DNA of 64,000 nt, from the IMG/VR virus record IMGVR_UViG_3300009084_000003, positions 1 through 64,000 of that record; one strand, 5' to 3'. The DNA comes from a virus. Shown piece by piece: positions 21,208 through 30,056 of this stretch (positions within the stretch are counted from its first letter, which is position 1; every line of letters starts with the position of its first letter). The notes beneath the pieces are model-generated. The model was given only the letters and a program-made list of their open reading frames with translations, did no database searches and was not told the DNA's origin. Both the position numbers and the translations under genes were made by a program.

Positions 21208-22448
21208 GCGGGAAGATTCCCCACAACATCGAAGCCGAGGAGGCGCTGATCGGCGCTGCCCTCTTGCGTCAGTCGATCGTCGGCGATCTCAACGGCTACA
21301 TCGACGCCAGCGATTTCTACAAGCCGTTCCACCAACTCGCCTGGGAAGCAATGGTTGTGCTCCACGCGACCGGCCAGCCGATCGACGTGGTGACCGTTGG
21401 GATGAGCTTCACCGACCCGATCGCCCGCCAGTCGTTGATGGCGTGCATGAACGCAACCCCAGCCGTGTCGCAGGCGAAGAAGTACGCCGAAGCAATCGTC
21501 GAGCTATCCCGCCGCCGCAGGTTGCTGCACCACTACTCGTCGCTGGCTCAGGAATGCTACGAGCGCTCTGCCGACGAGGTGCTGGGTATGGACGACCCTC
21601 ACGCCGACCGCCTGATCGCCCGGCGTGACGCGGAGACCGAAGGGCTGTTCGGCCTGCCGGATTTCATGGCTCAAGCCTCCACGGTGGAGAGCAGGGGTGA
21701 GTGGCTGTTGCCGCACATCTTCCGGGCGAAATGGCGCGCCATCATGGTCGGCTCAGAAGGAATCGGCAAGGGCACCATCATGCGATACCTCGGGCTGAAT
21801 GCCGCTGCGGGCCGCGACCCGTGGAACCCTCGAATGTCCATCACCCCCAGGCGGGTGTTGTACATCGACGTCGAGAACGCCGACTCAACGATCCTGCATC
21901 AGATCAACGTCGCCAACATGGACGTTGACTTCGAGGATGAGTGTGAAGACCGCTACTTCATCTGGCGGCGCGAGGCCGGGTTGAACTTCCGCGACCGGCG
22001 CGTGCAGGCCGAGGTCGAGTCGGTACTACAGCAGGTGCGTCCCGAGATCGTGTTCGCGGGGCCGCTCTACAAGATGTTCCGCCGCAAAGGCTCCGATGAC
22101 ATGGAGCAAGCCACCATTGAGCTGCTCGAAGTGTTGGACGATTTCCGCACCCGCTTCAACTTTGCTCTCATGCTCGAACACCACGCACCGAAGGGCGGGC
22201 CGGGGTATCGGGAGATGAACCCGTTCGGCTCGTCCGCGCTGCTTCGTTGGCCGGAGTTCGGCCTGACGTTGGAGCCGGTCGGCAACCCGCTCCCCTACGA
22301 GACGACGATGACGTTGGATATCGGTCGCTTCCGTCGCGACCGCGAGCCAGCCGACTGGCCTCAGTCGATCAAGCGCGGCGAGATGGGGCAACGCGCCGCG
22401 TGGACGCCGAGGTTCGCGATGGGAAGAAACAGACAAGGGTTCGTGTGA
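21204..22448 (+). CDS. DnaB/RepA-type replicative ATPase
   Basis: 414 residues from GTG 21204. Residues 1-110 resemble the DnaB N-terminal domain (HNIEAEEALIGAALL). The C-terminal part is a RecA-like ATPase: Walker A GSEGIGKGT at 183-191, Walker B VLYIDVEN near 216-223, and a possible sensor EHHAPKG near residue 325. The resemblance to RepA-type AAA proteins suggests a hexameric helicase or loader for the phage fork. Ends at a strong convergent terminator. Confidence 0.75.
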   Translation: MSGKIPHNIEAEEALIGAALLRQSIVGDLNGYIDASDFYKPFHQLAWEAMVVLHATGQPIDVVTVGMSFTDPIARQSLMACMNATPAVSQAKKYAEAIVELSRRRRLLHHYSSLAQECYERSADEVLGMDDPHADRLIARRDAETEGLFGLPDFMAQASTVESRGEWLLPHIFRAKWRAIMVGSEGIGKGTIMRYLGLNAAAGRDPWNPRMSITPRRVLYIDVENADSTILHQINVANMDVDFEDECEDRYFIWRREAGLNFRDRRVQAEVESVLQQVRPEIVFAGPLYKMFRRKGSDDMEQATIELLEVLDDFRTRFNFALMLEHHAPKGGPGYREMNPFGSSALLRWPEFGLTLEPVGNPLPYETTMTLDIGRFRRDREPADWPQSIKRGEMGQRAAWTPRFAMGRNRQGFV

Positions 22449-22487
22449 CCGTCTAGCCTGCGGGGAAGTTCCTCCAGAACCGCGTTT

Positions 22488-22526
22488 GACCGCCCCCTCG
22501 ACTTTCCCCGTCGTCAGGGGGCGGTC
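22488..22526. terminator. Bidirectional terminator between convergent genes
   Basis: GACCGCCCCCT pairs exactly with AGGGGGCGGTC around a 17-base loop. It lies between the stop of the replicative ATPase and the end of the leftward gene at 22514. Confidence 0.75.
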
Positions 22527-23038
22527 GCGCGTAGCAGCCACGCGCTGAGCGCCCGGCGCACCTCGGGGCTCAACTCTCGTGACGGGAACTGCATCAGCGC
22601 ACCAGCCGAAACATCGGCTCGCCCAACGCGACCGTCACGAACAACACCCCGCCATTCCTGCGAGAACAACTTTGAGGCTTTGACCGTGGTGTCGGGGGAG
22701 AGCGCACCTGACGCAACGCCCGCCATCAGCGCCTCGACGGGCAGTGTCTGGATGGCGTACAGCGCCTGCCACGGCTTCGGTAGCTGCGCTGCGATCTCCT
22801 CGGGCAGCTTCTCGTATGCGGCTGAAATGGCGATGAGTCGTCGGGCCGTCTCGTGGCCGAACGGCAGACATTCCCGAACCCACTCGTCGAACCCTTCTGG
22901 GTCGGCTTGCTTCGCTTCTCGCAACAAGCGCCCGACACGCAGGGCTGTCCCGTTCAGAATCTCGAGGATTTCCTCACGGAGTCGACTCAGTGTCGACCAG
23001 GCGAGAGAGCTACTATGTCCCGAATGAACGACCTGCAT
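22514..23038 (-). CDS. DUF3102-like helical protein
   Basis: 174 residues from ATG 23038, the only usual in-frame start, which overlaps the divergent gene at 23024. The segment ILNGTALRVGRLLREAKQ, then WVRECLPFGHETARRLI, resembles DUF3102/ParB-HTH-type proteins (helical, with an H/F/W-rich turn), common in phages near host-takeover genes. Likely DNA-associated. It is transcribed leftward into the terminator at 22488. Confidence 0.5.
   Translation of the reverse strand: MQVVHSGHSSSLAWSTLSRLREEILEILNGTALRVGRLLREAKQADPEGFDEWVRECLPFGHETARRLIAISAAYEKLPEEIAAQLPKPWQALYAIQTLPVEALMAGVASGALSPDTTVKASKLFSQEWRGVVRDGRVGRADVSAGALMQFPSRELSPEVRRALSAWLLRATAP
23008..23020 (+). promoter_or_regulatory. Leaderless promoter (TACTAT) in a divergent intergenic overlap
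   Basis: TACTAT at 23011-23016 ends seven bases before ATG 23024 and is followed by GTC, as in the palindromic promoter family. It lies inside the 5' end of the divergent gene at 22514-23038. Confidence 0.65.
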
Positions 23039-23461
23039 GGGGTTGAAGGATACGAAGACTGTCGCCTTTGCGGGGCGATGGTCCTCACCCCCGTCGCTCA
23101 CAGCACTGGGTATTTGTGCATGAAATGCTTCAACGACGGGCTGGGTGAGGTGCGGTTCCTTGAGGTGATGCACCGCGGGTCGCGAGTGATGTTGCCAACC
23201 GGCGGACGCAAGCGGAAACGTCGCAAGAAGAACTCAGCAACCCAACGTCAAGCCGAGCACGCCCAGCGGTCTGCGTGGCGGCGTCTGGCGGCGATTCATC
23301 CCGAGTTGTACGAGATGCTGTACGACGAGGAGCGCCACCTGCGTGGGCTCAACCCGGTCATTCGCCGCAACCGTCAGGACCGCGCCGTTGTCGCATCGGA
23401 GACTTTGGACTTCGAGAGCGTCTACGATGCCTTGCGATCGTCAGGAGAATCAGATGCGTGA
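23024..23461 (+). CDS. Zinc-ribbon protein upstream of the portal gene
   Basis: 145 residues, MNDLHGVEGYEDCRLCGAMV. CRLC and CMKC, 18 residues apart, form a zinc ribbon; then GGRKRKRRKK is strongly basic and the C-terminal half helical. Position just before the portal gene suggests a head-assembly or packaging accessory role. Its stop overlaps the portal start. Start chosen by the -10 spacing. Confidence 0.6.
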   Translation: MNDLHGVEGYEDCRLCGAMVLTPVAHSTGYLCMKCFNDGLGEVRFLEVMHRGSRVMLPTGGRKRKRRKKNSATQRQAEHAQRSAWRRLAAIHPELYEMLYDEERHLRGLNPVIRRNRQDRAVVASETLDFESVYDALRSSGESDA

Positions 23462-24986
23462 ACGTCACCGGCGCGAACGGGACAGCAATTCGGGGGTTCA
23501 GTTCGCCGCCGCGCCCATCGACCTCGCCAACCCTGACGACGCAAGATACCTGCGGGCCATCCTCCCTGCATCTCAGAGCGGGTCGGCTTCTTCGTGGAGC
23601 TGGCACGACAAGATCGGTGAGATTCACTACGCGGTTGGCCGCGGGGCGCGCATCGGTGGGTACGCCAAACTACGCGTCCACAAGTTGGAGAGGGACGGCA
23701 GTATCGGCGAACCCGTCACCACTGGGCTCGCGGGCGAAATCAGCGACATGCTGTACTCGCCGTATGGCGGACAGCGTGGGCTGATTGAGCGGTTCCTGAC
23801 GCTGATGAAGGTGCCCGCCGACGCCTACCTCATCCAGTGCCCCGACAGCGTGGGCGGGTTTGATGGCATCGACTTCCTGTCCGCCGATGAGATCAAGATG
23901 GAAGACCCGACGTCACTACGCTCGGGTGATGAGTTGACTCGCATCACGCTCCCCGGCAACAGCCGAATGGGCGAGGCTCGCCTTGAGGAGCGGCTCACCA
24001 AGGCTGATTTCAAGGGCCGCGTGTGGCGGCCCTCCTCTCGGTATGTCGACCTGCCTGACTCCCCGCTGAAGTCGCTCGATACGACGTGCGAACTTCTCCA
24101 CCTGTTGACGATGGGTATTCGCTCGACGCTGATGTCTCGGTTGTTGTCGAACGGCATCTTCTACGTCCCGAGCGAAGTCACTGAAGCGAAGTCGACCGCG
24201 CCCTCGGGTGAGAAGAACGAGTTCCACAACAACGCCGTGCTGAACGAACTCATCAAGGCCGCCGTCTACGCCTCCCGCAGCCCAGGCGAAGCATCCGCTG
24301 GGTTGCCGGTGTTCATGTCTGGCCCTGGCATCCACGGCGAGCAGTTCAGGCACGTCATCATGGAGCAGGTTCTCGCCGAGACCGACATGAAACTGCGTGC
24401 CGAGCTGATCGACCGCATTCTCATGGGCCTCGACATTCAGCCTTCCCAGGTGAAGGGTGCCGCTGACGCCAACCACTGGGGTTCGTGGTCAGCGACTGAT
24501 GACGAGCTGAAGGTTTCAATCAAGCCCGATCTGGAGACCGGGTGCTGGGCGTTGACTCGCTTGTTCTTGTGGAAGCAGATGCAGGACGCCGGTACAAGGC
24601 CGGGCACGATCATGAAGCACGTCATCTGGTACGACCTCGACGACGCGACTTCGCACATGAACATCTCCGAAGATTCCCGCCAGCTCGTCGATCGCAACCT
24701 CATCGGCCCCGCAGCGACGCGCCGCATGAACGGCATCAAAGAGAAGGACGCGCCGACGCCCATCGAGTACATCCGCCGGTTGGGCATCAAGATGGCCGAC
24801 CCGTATCTCGCCACGTTCGGCATGACCGAAGCTGAGTCGTTCGACTGGGAGAAGATCGGCTCCGCTACCCCTGGCCCGAGCGCCGACTCGCCCGCCGCCC
24901 CCGCCGAATCTGCCCCCGGCCAGGGGAACCCCGGCTCCCCTGGTGATAGTAAGTCCGACACCCCCAAGCGTCTACGCCCGGCGTAG
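23454..24986 (+). CDS. Portal protein
   Basis: 510 residues; AGGAGAATCAG precedes ATG 23454. Length, the position before protease and capsid genes, the helical core (TMGIRSTLMSRLLSNGIFYV) and a Pro/Ala-rich C-terminal tail fit the actinophage portal family. The dodecameric ring forms the DNA channel at one capsid vertex and docks terminase. No clear fold motif can be proven by eye; call rests on context and general layout. Confidence 0.75.
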   Translation: MRERHRRERDSNSGVQFAAAPIDLANPDDARYLRAILPASQSGSASSWSWHDKIGEIHYAVGRGARIGGYAKLRVHKLERDGSIGEPVTTGLAGEISDMLYSPYGGQRGLIERFLTLMKVPADAYLIQCPDSVGGFDGIDFLSADEIKMEDPTSLRSGDELTRITLPGNSRMGEARLEERLTKADFKGRVWRPSSRYVDLPDSPLKSLDTTCELLHLLTMGIRSTLMSRLLSNGIFYVPSEVTEAKSTAPSGEKNEFHNNAVLNELIKAAVYASRSPGEASAGLPVFMSGPGIHGEQFRHVIMEQVLAETDMKLRAELIDRILMGLDIQPSQVKGAADANHWGSWSATDDELKVSIKPDLETGCWALTRLFLWKQMQDAGTRPGTIMKHVIWYDLDDATSHMNISEDSRQLVDRNLIGPAATRRMNGIKEKDAPTPIEYIRRLGIKMADPYLATFGMTEAESFDWEKIGSATPGPSADSPAAPAESAPGQGNPGSPGDSKSDTPKRLRPA

Positions 24987-24998
24987 AAGGAGACCACA

Positions 24999-26267
24999 AT
25001 GTTGCGTACTTTCGGAAAGCAGCCCACCTCACTCCCGGCAGGCTTCTTCAAGGCGATTGAGTTCCCCACGCTCGCCCTGCTCGACACTAAGACCGGCGAT
25101 CATCGGCTACTCGCGTCAGCGGGCGCTGGCACGCGAGATTTGCCGTTGACGATCCGTTTCGCGATCGCCGCCTCTGATGGTCACGCTGGTGCTGTGGTCT
25201 CAGGTGCGTTGTTCGAGGTCACCATCGACCCCGAAGCCAAGCAGGCGTCAGGCAAGGGCTTCCTCCTGAACGACCAGAACGGCCGCGACCACGCCCGCTA
25301 CGTTCACACCGGGGCCATGCGCGGCAACTCTGTTGATCTTGCCGAGATCAAGGCCCGTCTCGTCGAAGAGATGGATAGCGACGAATGGTGGATTGAGTTC
25401 ACTGAGTTCAATCTGTCCGCCACCACAGGTGTTGCCACCCCCGCCTTCGGCGCGGCTCACGGAGTCATCCCAGAGGGCATGTCTGACGATGAGCTGACTG
25501 CCGCGATGGGTGACGACCCGATGGTGCCTTTGGTTGTGGCGTCGGGCGGCCAGTTCAGCATCCGCGTCATCGGCGAGCCGACCGTCGATGTCGAGATGAC
25601 GGCGGGCATGTTGCTCGCTCCGTACGACGCGTTCTTTCAGCCCGAGCCGGACGAGCCGCAGAAGACGATCATCTCCTCCGAAGGCTGGGTCGCAGGTCAC
25701 CTCGGCCTGTGGAACACCTGCCATGACGGCCGCACCGACAAGTGCCTCATCATTCCGCGCCCGGCCGACGGCTACGCGTCGTTCAACAAGCCCGGCCCGA
25801 TCACGGAGAACGGTCGCGTTCAGACCGGCCCGATCTTCGCTTTCGGCGGCCACCGCCCGTCGCGTTCCGCAGCAACCATCGAAGACGCCTACGGCGGCAT
25901 CGAGAATGCGTGGTGCGACGTTCGTATTGTCGAGGGCCGTCTTGGCCCGTGGATGTCGGGGTTCGTGCGCCCCGGCGTTTCTGACGAGACGATCTACGCA
26001 GCCAACGCTTCGCGACTGTCGGGCCACTGGGTCGGCCCGCGCTTGAAGGCCGTGGTGTCGGTGAATGCCGAGGGCTTCGATGTCCCTGGCTTGTCCGAGG
26101 CCGAGCGCGACCTCGTTGCGGGGTTCGCATTCCACACCAACGATGAGGGTGTCGTAGAGCTGGTCGCCTCGTTCCCGAGCTGCGCTGACGACACGGAGAC
26201 GCAGACCGAAGAGGCCAGCACCAACGATGATCTGTTGCTCGCCCTGTTGATGGACGACGACGACTAA
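24999..26267 (+). CDS. Putative capsid maturation protease
   Basis: 422 residues, MLRTFGKQPTSLPAGFFKAI. It is between the portal and capsid genes. The SEGWVAGHLGLWNTCHDGR stretch and the surrounding Gly/His-rich part resemble proteins called capsid maturation protease in actinophages. It would cleave the Ala-rich N-terminal region of the capsid protein. The C-terminal acidic tail (ALLMDDDD) could be a scaffold contact. Catalytic residues are not certain. Confidence 0.6.
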   Translation: MLRTFGKQPTSLPAGFFKAIEFPTLALLDTKTGDHRLLASAGAGTRDLPLTIRFAIAASDGHAGAVVSGALFEVTIDPEAKQASGKGFLLNDQNGRDHARYVHTGAMRGNSVDLAEIKARLVEEMDSDEWWIEFTEFNLSATTGVATPAFGAAHGVIPEGMSDDELTAAMGDDPMVPLVVASGGQFSIRVIGEPTVDVEMTAGMLLAPYDAFFQPEPDEPQKTIISSEGWVAGHLGLWNTCHDGRTDKCLIIPRPADGYASFNKPGPITENGRVQTGPIFAFGGHRPSRSAATIEDAYGGIENAWCDVRIVEGRLGPWMSGFVRPGVSDETIYAANASRLSGHWVGPRLKAVVSVNAEGFDVPGLSEAERDLVAGFAFHTNDEGVVELVASFPSCADDTETQTEEASTNDDLLLALLMDDDD

Positions 26268-26343
26268 TCCGTCAGGTGTGGACTTACCGCCCGTCCGGCG
26301 GCAACACTGCGACTCACCACTGATCTACCGGAGGTTGCCCGCT

Positions 26344-28047
26344 ATGTGGCCCCAGGTTCCCGAAGCCATCAACTCACTCAGCGCCGACGCAGCCCGCGGG
26401 CTAGTCAAGGCCATCAAGACTCTTGCGGTCTCCAAGTTGCGCTCCGGCGTGACTGGCGACGAGCGCAAGGAAGTCGACGCGTATCTCGCGAAGGCTGACG
26501 CTCTGTCGGCCTGGGCGATCGACGCTGACGCTGCCGCCGCGCTGGAAGCCGACAACGCCTCCGCCGACGCCGACGAGGCCGCCGCGGCCGCTACTGCCGA
26601 AGCCGCTGCAACTGCTGCTGCTGCTGCTGCATTGGAAGCCGAGCAGGCCGTCGCCGACGAGGTCGCCGCTGCTGCTGCTGCTGCGGAAGCAACCGCTGCT
26701 GCGGAAGCCGCGACTGCCGCCGAAGAGGCGCTGGCTGGCAAGCCCGGCAAGCTGGTACCGACCACGTTCGGCACCCCCGCCGTGCCGCCCGCCACTGGCA
26801 CCCCCTCGGTGAAGCGCACCGCCCCCGAGTACCTGTTCGCCACCTCTGGCGTGCAGGGCAAGAACCCCGGCGACAACTTCGCTTCGTGGTCTGAGGTCGC
26901 TGACGCGGCCGCCGACCGGGCGAAGTCGCTGAACCCCTCGACCAGCGAGCGTTTCGAGATCGCACGCATCCGTGGCAACTACGCCCCGGAGCAGATTCTC
27001 GGCGACGACGTGATGTTGAACCTCGCCAAGTTCGACGATGCCGAAATGACCGCCACCTTGTGTGCCCCGGCCACCCCGCATTACGACCTGGCCTGCGCCA
27101 ACGTCCTCGACCGCCCGGTGTTCAACAGCCTCCCCGGCTTCCAGGCACCTCGCGGCAAGGTGTCGATCATGTCGTCCCCGTCGCTGTCGAGCATCACCAC
27201 TGGCTACGGCCAGTGGACCGCGGCCGATGACGCCAACGCCAACGCCGTGAAGGACGCCTGCCAGACCATCGAGTGTGGCAGCCCGACCGAGTACACCATG
27301 TACGGCGTGTACCGCTGCCTGACCGTCAAGAACATGCTGGCGATGACCTACCCGGAACTGGTCGAGGCATACCTCAACCGTCTGGGTGCGGCCCACGCCC
27401 GTCTCGCCGAGGAGCTGCTGCTCAACGCAATGGCCACCGGCTGCGATACTCTCGCCGCCCCCCGCCTCGGCTACGGCGCTTCGGTCACGATCACCTCGAC
27501 GATCCTCAACTACCTGGCCTTGTACCAGGAGTCGGAGCGCTGGAGCATCAACGGCAACATGCAGGCATGGCTCCCCCGCCACGTGCAGTGGGGCATGAAG
27601 ATGGACATTCTGCGCCGCCGCCGTGTCGACGGTGGTTTCAGCATCCCGTCGGACGCTCAGATCAACGGCATGTTCAACGATGTCGGCGTGACCCCCCACT
27701 GGTTCATGGACACCCCGACGTACGCGGTGGCTGTGCCTGGTCCGGGCACGAGCACCCTGAACCGCATCCCCGCCTCGGTGCAGGTGATGATTGCCCCTCC
27801 CGGCAAGTTCGCCGCCATCGACCGTGGCGAACTGGCCATCGGCGTGACCGGCAACAACATCTACCGCGACAACGAGTCGAACCGGCGCAACCAGTTCACC
27901 TTCTTCTTCGAGAACTTCGAGGGCGTCGTTGACACCACGAGCTGCCCGGCTCACATCTTGGACATCCCGGTCTGCTGGAACGGTGCCCAGATCGACGACA
28001 TCGTCATCAACTGCCAGGGCGGCGACGAAGTCGGGTACCAGAGCTAG
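26344..28047 (+). CDS. Major capsid protein (HK97-like) with Ala-rich delta domain
   Basis: 567 residues, GGAGGTTGCC upstream of ATG 26344. Residues 1-50 are helical, 58-150 are an Ala/Glu coiled-coil region typical of a delta/scaffold segment removed by protease, and the rest has the HK97-type features: an extended N-arm, an E-loop-like segment and a P-domain helix (ARLAEELLLNAMATG). Cys residues near the C-terminus may be structural. Expression ends at the terminator at 28066. Confidence 0.8.
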   Translation: MWPQVPEAINSLSADAARGLVKAIKTLAVSKLRSGVTGDERKEVDAYLAKADALSAWAIDADAAAALEADNASADADEAAAAATAEAAATAAAAAALEAEQAVADEVAAAAAAAEATAAAEAATAAEEALAGKPGKLVPTTFGTPAVPPATGTPSVKRTAPEYLFATSGVQGKNPGDNFASWSEVADAAADRAKSLNPSTSERFEIARIRGNYAPEQILGDDVMLNLAKFDDAEMTATLCAPATPHYDLACANVLDRPVFNSLPGFQAPRGKVSIMSSPSLSSITTGYGQWTAADDANANAVKDACQTIECGSPTEYTMYGVYRCLTVKNMLAMTYPELVEAYLNRLGAAHARLAEELLLNAMATGCDTLAAPRLGYGASVTITSTILNYLALYQESERWSINGNMQAWLPRHVQWGMKMDILRRRRVDGGFSIPSDAQINGMFNDVGVTPHWFMDTPTYAVAVPGPGTSTLNRIPASVQVMIAPPGKFAAIDRGELAIGVTGNNIYRDNESNRRNQFTFFFENFEGVVDTTSCPAHILDIPVCWNGAQIDDIVINCQGGDEVGYQS

Positions 28048-28065
28048 TCCCCAGCTACACAGCGC

Positions 28066-28095
28066 AAGGCCCCCGGTCGGCAGTCCGGGGGCCTT
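28066..28095 (+). terminator. Rho-independent-type terminator after the capsid gene
   Basis: AAGGCCCCCGG pairs exactly with CCGGGGGCCTT around an eight-base loop, 19 bases after the capsid stop codon. The stem and position are typical; only a short T-run follows. Confidence 0.85.
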
Positions 28096-28139
28096 TGCCG
28101 TTCTGGGCCAGCATGTAGACCTGACGGCCCGCCGGGTGG

Positions 28140-28145
28140 CAGTAT
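28140..28145 (+). promoter_or_regulatory. Possible -10 element CAGTAT
   Basis: CAGTAT followed by GTTGAAC and ATG at 28153 has the leaderless spacing (seven bases), after the terminator. The ATG opens a 12-codon frame that carries the ribosome binding site (GGGAAGGG) of the gene at 28178, so it may be a leader. Confidence 0.45.
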
Positions 28146-28177
28146 GTTGAACATGACCACAGGGAAGGGCTTTCATC

Positions 28178-28522
28178 ATGGGGCAGGGTAGGGATTGGCG
28201 TGGCCGCTTTGCGGGCGGTGGCGGTGGCGGTGGTCGCAGTAGGCGTGGTGGTGGGTCTCTCGGTCGCAGCGGTGGGGCCAAGGCGCGCTCCACGCGGACC
28301 TACGCTGGACGGCCAGCCCTACGGAACCGTCCGGCTCGGGTCAAGGGGCAGCGCGGGGTCACCCGTGTCGGTCGCCGCGTCACCACCCAGGGCCACGCCC
28401 GCGGTTACACGCAGACCTCGCAGAAGGTGAACGTGCAGCGCATCGGTAGCGGGAGCAGTGCCCGCTCGGTGATCAGCGCTCGCGGCAAGCCCAAGACCTA
28501 CTCGACCATCCTCCGCCCATAA
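28178..28522 (+). CDS. Gly/Arg-rich basic protein
   Basis: 114 residues, MGQGRDWRGRFAGGGGGGGR. Low-complexity and strongly basic, then TRVGRRVTTQGHARG. Its place after the capsid gene suggests a head-internal or DNA-binding protein or a decoration/linker protein. No fold recognised. Confidence 0.55.
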   Translation: MGQGRDWRGRFAGGGGGGGRSRRGGGSLGRSGGAKARSTRTYAGRPALRNRPARVKGQRGVTRVGRRVTTQGHARGYTQTSQKVNVQRIGSGSSARSVISARGKPKTYSTILRP

Positions 28523-28532
28523 AGGTGCCATT

Positions 28533-29417
28533 ATGCCCGTGTCAACAGCCCCCCCCGCCATCTTTCTGCCCCTTGGCCCGCGCCAGCCGCGACGCCTGCT
28601 GGACATCGCGTCCCCACTGCCGACCCAGGAGGGTGTCAACCCGTTGCGCTGGCTCGACGGGGTCACCTTTGAGCCGTGGCCGTGCCGTAGCCTGCAAGTT
28701 GACAGTGAGATCGTTTGCGACGATGGCTCATTCGCCGTCGTCCCGTCGGAATGCGTTCCGTGGGTTACTCAGACTCCGTTCCGCATCATCGACGCGATGA
28801 AGGGCAGTCTGCTCGATTACCAACTCAGCGACGTGCAGCTCATCTTGTCTGTCCGCTACGAACAGATGGTCTCAGCCGCTGTGGCACGCGAACTTCTGGG
28901 CGGCACCGGGTCGAGCGGGATGTCGCTGTCAAGCGAAGCCCATGCGCCTAACGGCGCGGCCTTTGGCGTCGCGGCCACTCCGGTCTGGAATGCACTGGCG
29001 ATCCTCGAAGAAGAGATCGCCGAGAACCTCCAAGGCGGCGTGGGAATCATCCACCTCAGCCCTGGCCTCCTCGCCCAGGCGGTCACCTCTTACGGTCTGT
29101 CGGTCAACGTCAACGGTATGTGGGAGACGCCCGCAGGCAATGTCTTGGTCTCCGATGCTGGGTACCTGAACCCCACTCAGCCCACTGGGCAAGCCTCATC
29201 GTCGGCCGCAACGGACTGGGTTTACGCTTCTGGCCCGGTCTGGTTCGCGACGACCGCACCGGGCTTCGTGGGTGTTGGGGCTGAAACCCTCAACGGCACA
29301 CTCGCCACCCCGTGGAACCGCAATACGTTCGCCCAGTTTCTTGCTGGCTACGCAATTCTCGTCTTCGACCCCTGCCCCGTCACCGCCGTGCTCGCCTCCT
29401 ACGCCCTGGAGGGTTGA
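28533..29417 (+). CDS. Head-associated hypothetical protein
   Basis: 294 residues, MPVSTAPPAIFLPLGPRQPR, starting 11 bases after the previous gene. Mixed alpha/beta (IHLSPGLLAQAVTSYGLSV). Gene order suggests a head-vertex or capsid-associated protein. Not recognised. Confidence 0.6.
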   Translation: MPVSTAPPAIFLPLGPRQPRRLLDIASPLPTQEGVNPLRWLDGVTFEPWPCRSLQVDSEIVCDDGSFAVVPSECVPWVTQTPFRIIDAMKGSLLDYQLSDVQLILSVRYEQMVSAAVARELLGGTGSSGMSLSSEAHAPNGAAFGVAATPVWNALAILEEEIAENLQGGVGIIHLSPGLLAQAVTSYGLSVNVNGMWETPAGNVLVSDAGYLNPTQPTGQASSSAATDWVYASGPVWFATTAPGFVGVGAETLNGTLATPWNRNTFAQFLAGYAILVFDPCPVTAVLASYALEG

Positions 29418-29418
29418 G

Positions 29419-29877
29419 ATGGCCACCGGAGCACTCCCCAGTGGCGGGGCCGGAGGCTCAGCCATTGCCCCAGGCACTGAGTACACCGATGACGCAACCG
29501 GTCTTGCTCTACCTGGCGGTACTTTCGCTTACGAAGCGACTGCAAGCACAGAAGACCTTGGTGGTTGGTGGGACGCCGCCGCAGGCCAGCTACTGCTACC
29601 TGCGGGCCTGTACTTCTTCAATATTTCGTGGAGTGTTTACCCCACCCCGTACTCAGCCGTGAATTTCTCACTTGAGATGATCTTGACCGAAGGAGACAGC
29701 TTCTACATGGAAGTCAAGGGAAGCCAATCCCCACGTGGAGCGCCCAGTAGCCTGCTGATGACGATTCAAGCGACGATAGCAGTGCCTGAAAGTACCGACG
29801 TGCTACTGGAACTCTATAACGGCGACTCCCGCACAGGCACATACGGTTACAACATCGCCATTACGAAATACACCTGA
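29419..29877 (+). CDS. Head-associated hypothetical protein with beta-sandwich C-terminus
   Basis: 152 residues. GGAGGGTTGAG precedes ATG 29419. The sequence GLYFFNISWSVYP, then SFYMEVKGS and VLLELYNGDS, shows the repeated strands of a C1q/TNF-like or decoration-protein jelly roll. Possibly a capsid decoration or fibre protein. Position after the capsid block supports it. Confidence 0.5.
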   Translation: MATGALPSGGAGGSAIAPGTEYTDDATGLALPGGTFAYEATASTEDLGGWWDAAAGQLLLPAGLYFFNISWSVYPTPYSAVNFSLEMILTEGDSFYMEVKGSQSPRGAPSSLLMTIQATIAVPESTDVLLELYNGDSRTGTYGYNIAITKYT

Positions 29878-30040
29878 AGAACTACGCGATCTACTCAACA
29901 ATGCCGTCACAGGACTCCCGCCCGGCGGGTACGTCTGCGGGTTCTCGGTCCGGGGAGCAACCTCCTCGCACTATCCGGCGGCCGCCACGGCGGCATGGAC
30001 ACCCCGCCTGAAATCTGACTGTTGCGCCGTCAGCCGTGAT

Positions 30041-30053
30041 GACATAGTATGTC
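30041..30053 (+). promoter_or_regulatory. Leaderless promoter with GACATAGTATGTC element
   Basis: Perfect palindrome; TAGTAT at 30045-30050 ends six bases before ATG 30057. A -35-like TTGCGC lies 17 bases upstream. Drives the glycosyltransferase block. Confidence 0.8.
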
Positions 30054-30056
30054 TCC

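Noticed and set aside
28153-28191. 12-codon leader peptide before the basic head protein
   Set aside because: The spacing to CAGTAT fits, but such a short frame overlapping the next gene's binding site cannot be supported as a gene.
26401-28293. Long leftward open frame opposite the capsid gene
   Set aside because: It is the complement of a high-GC gene with biased third positions; composition is Gly/Val/His-rich and has no start signals.
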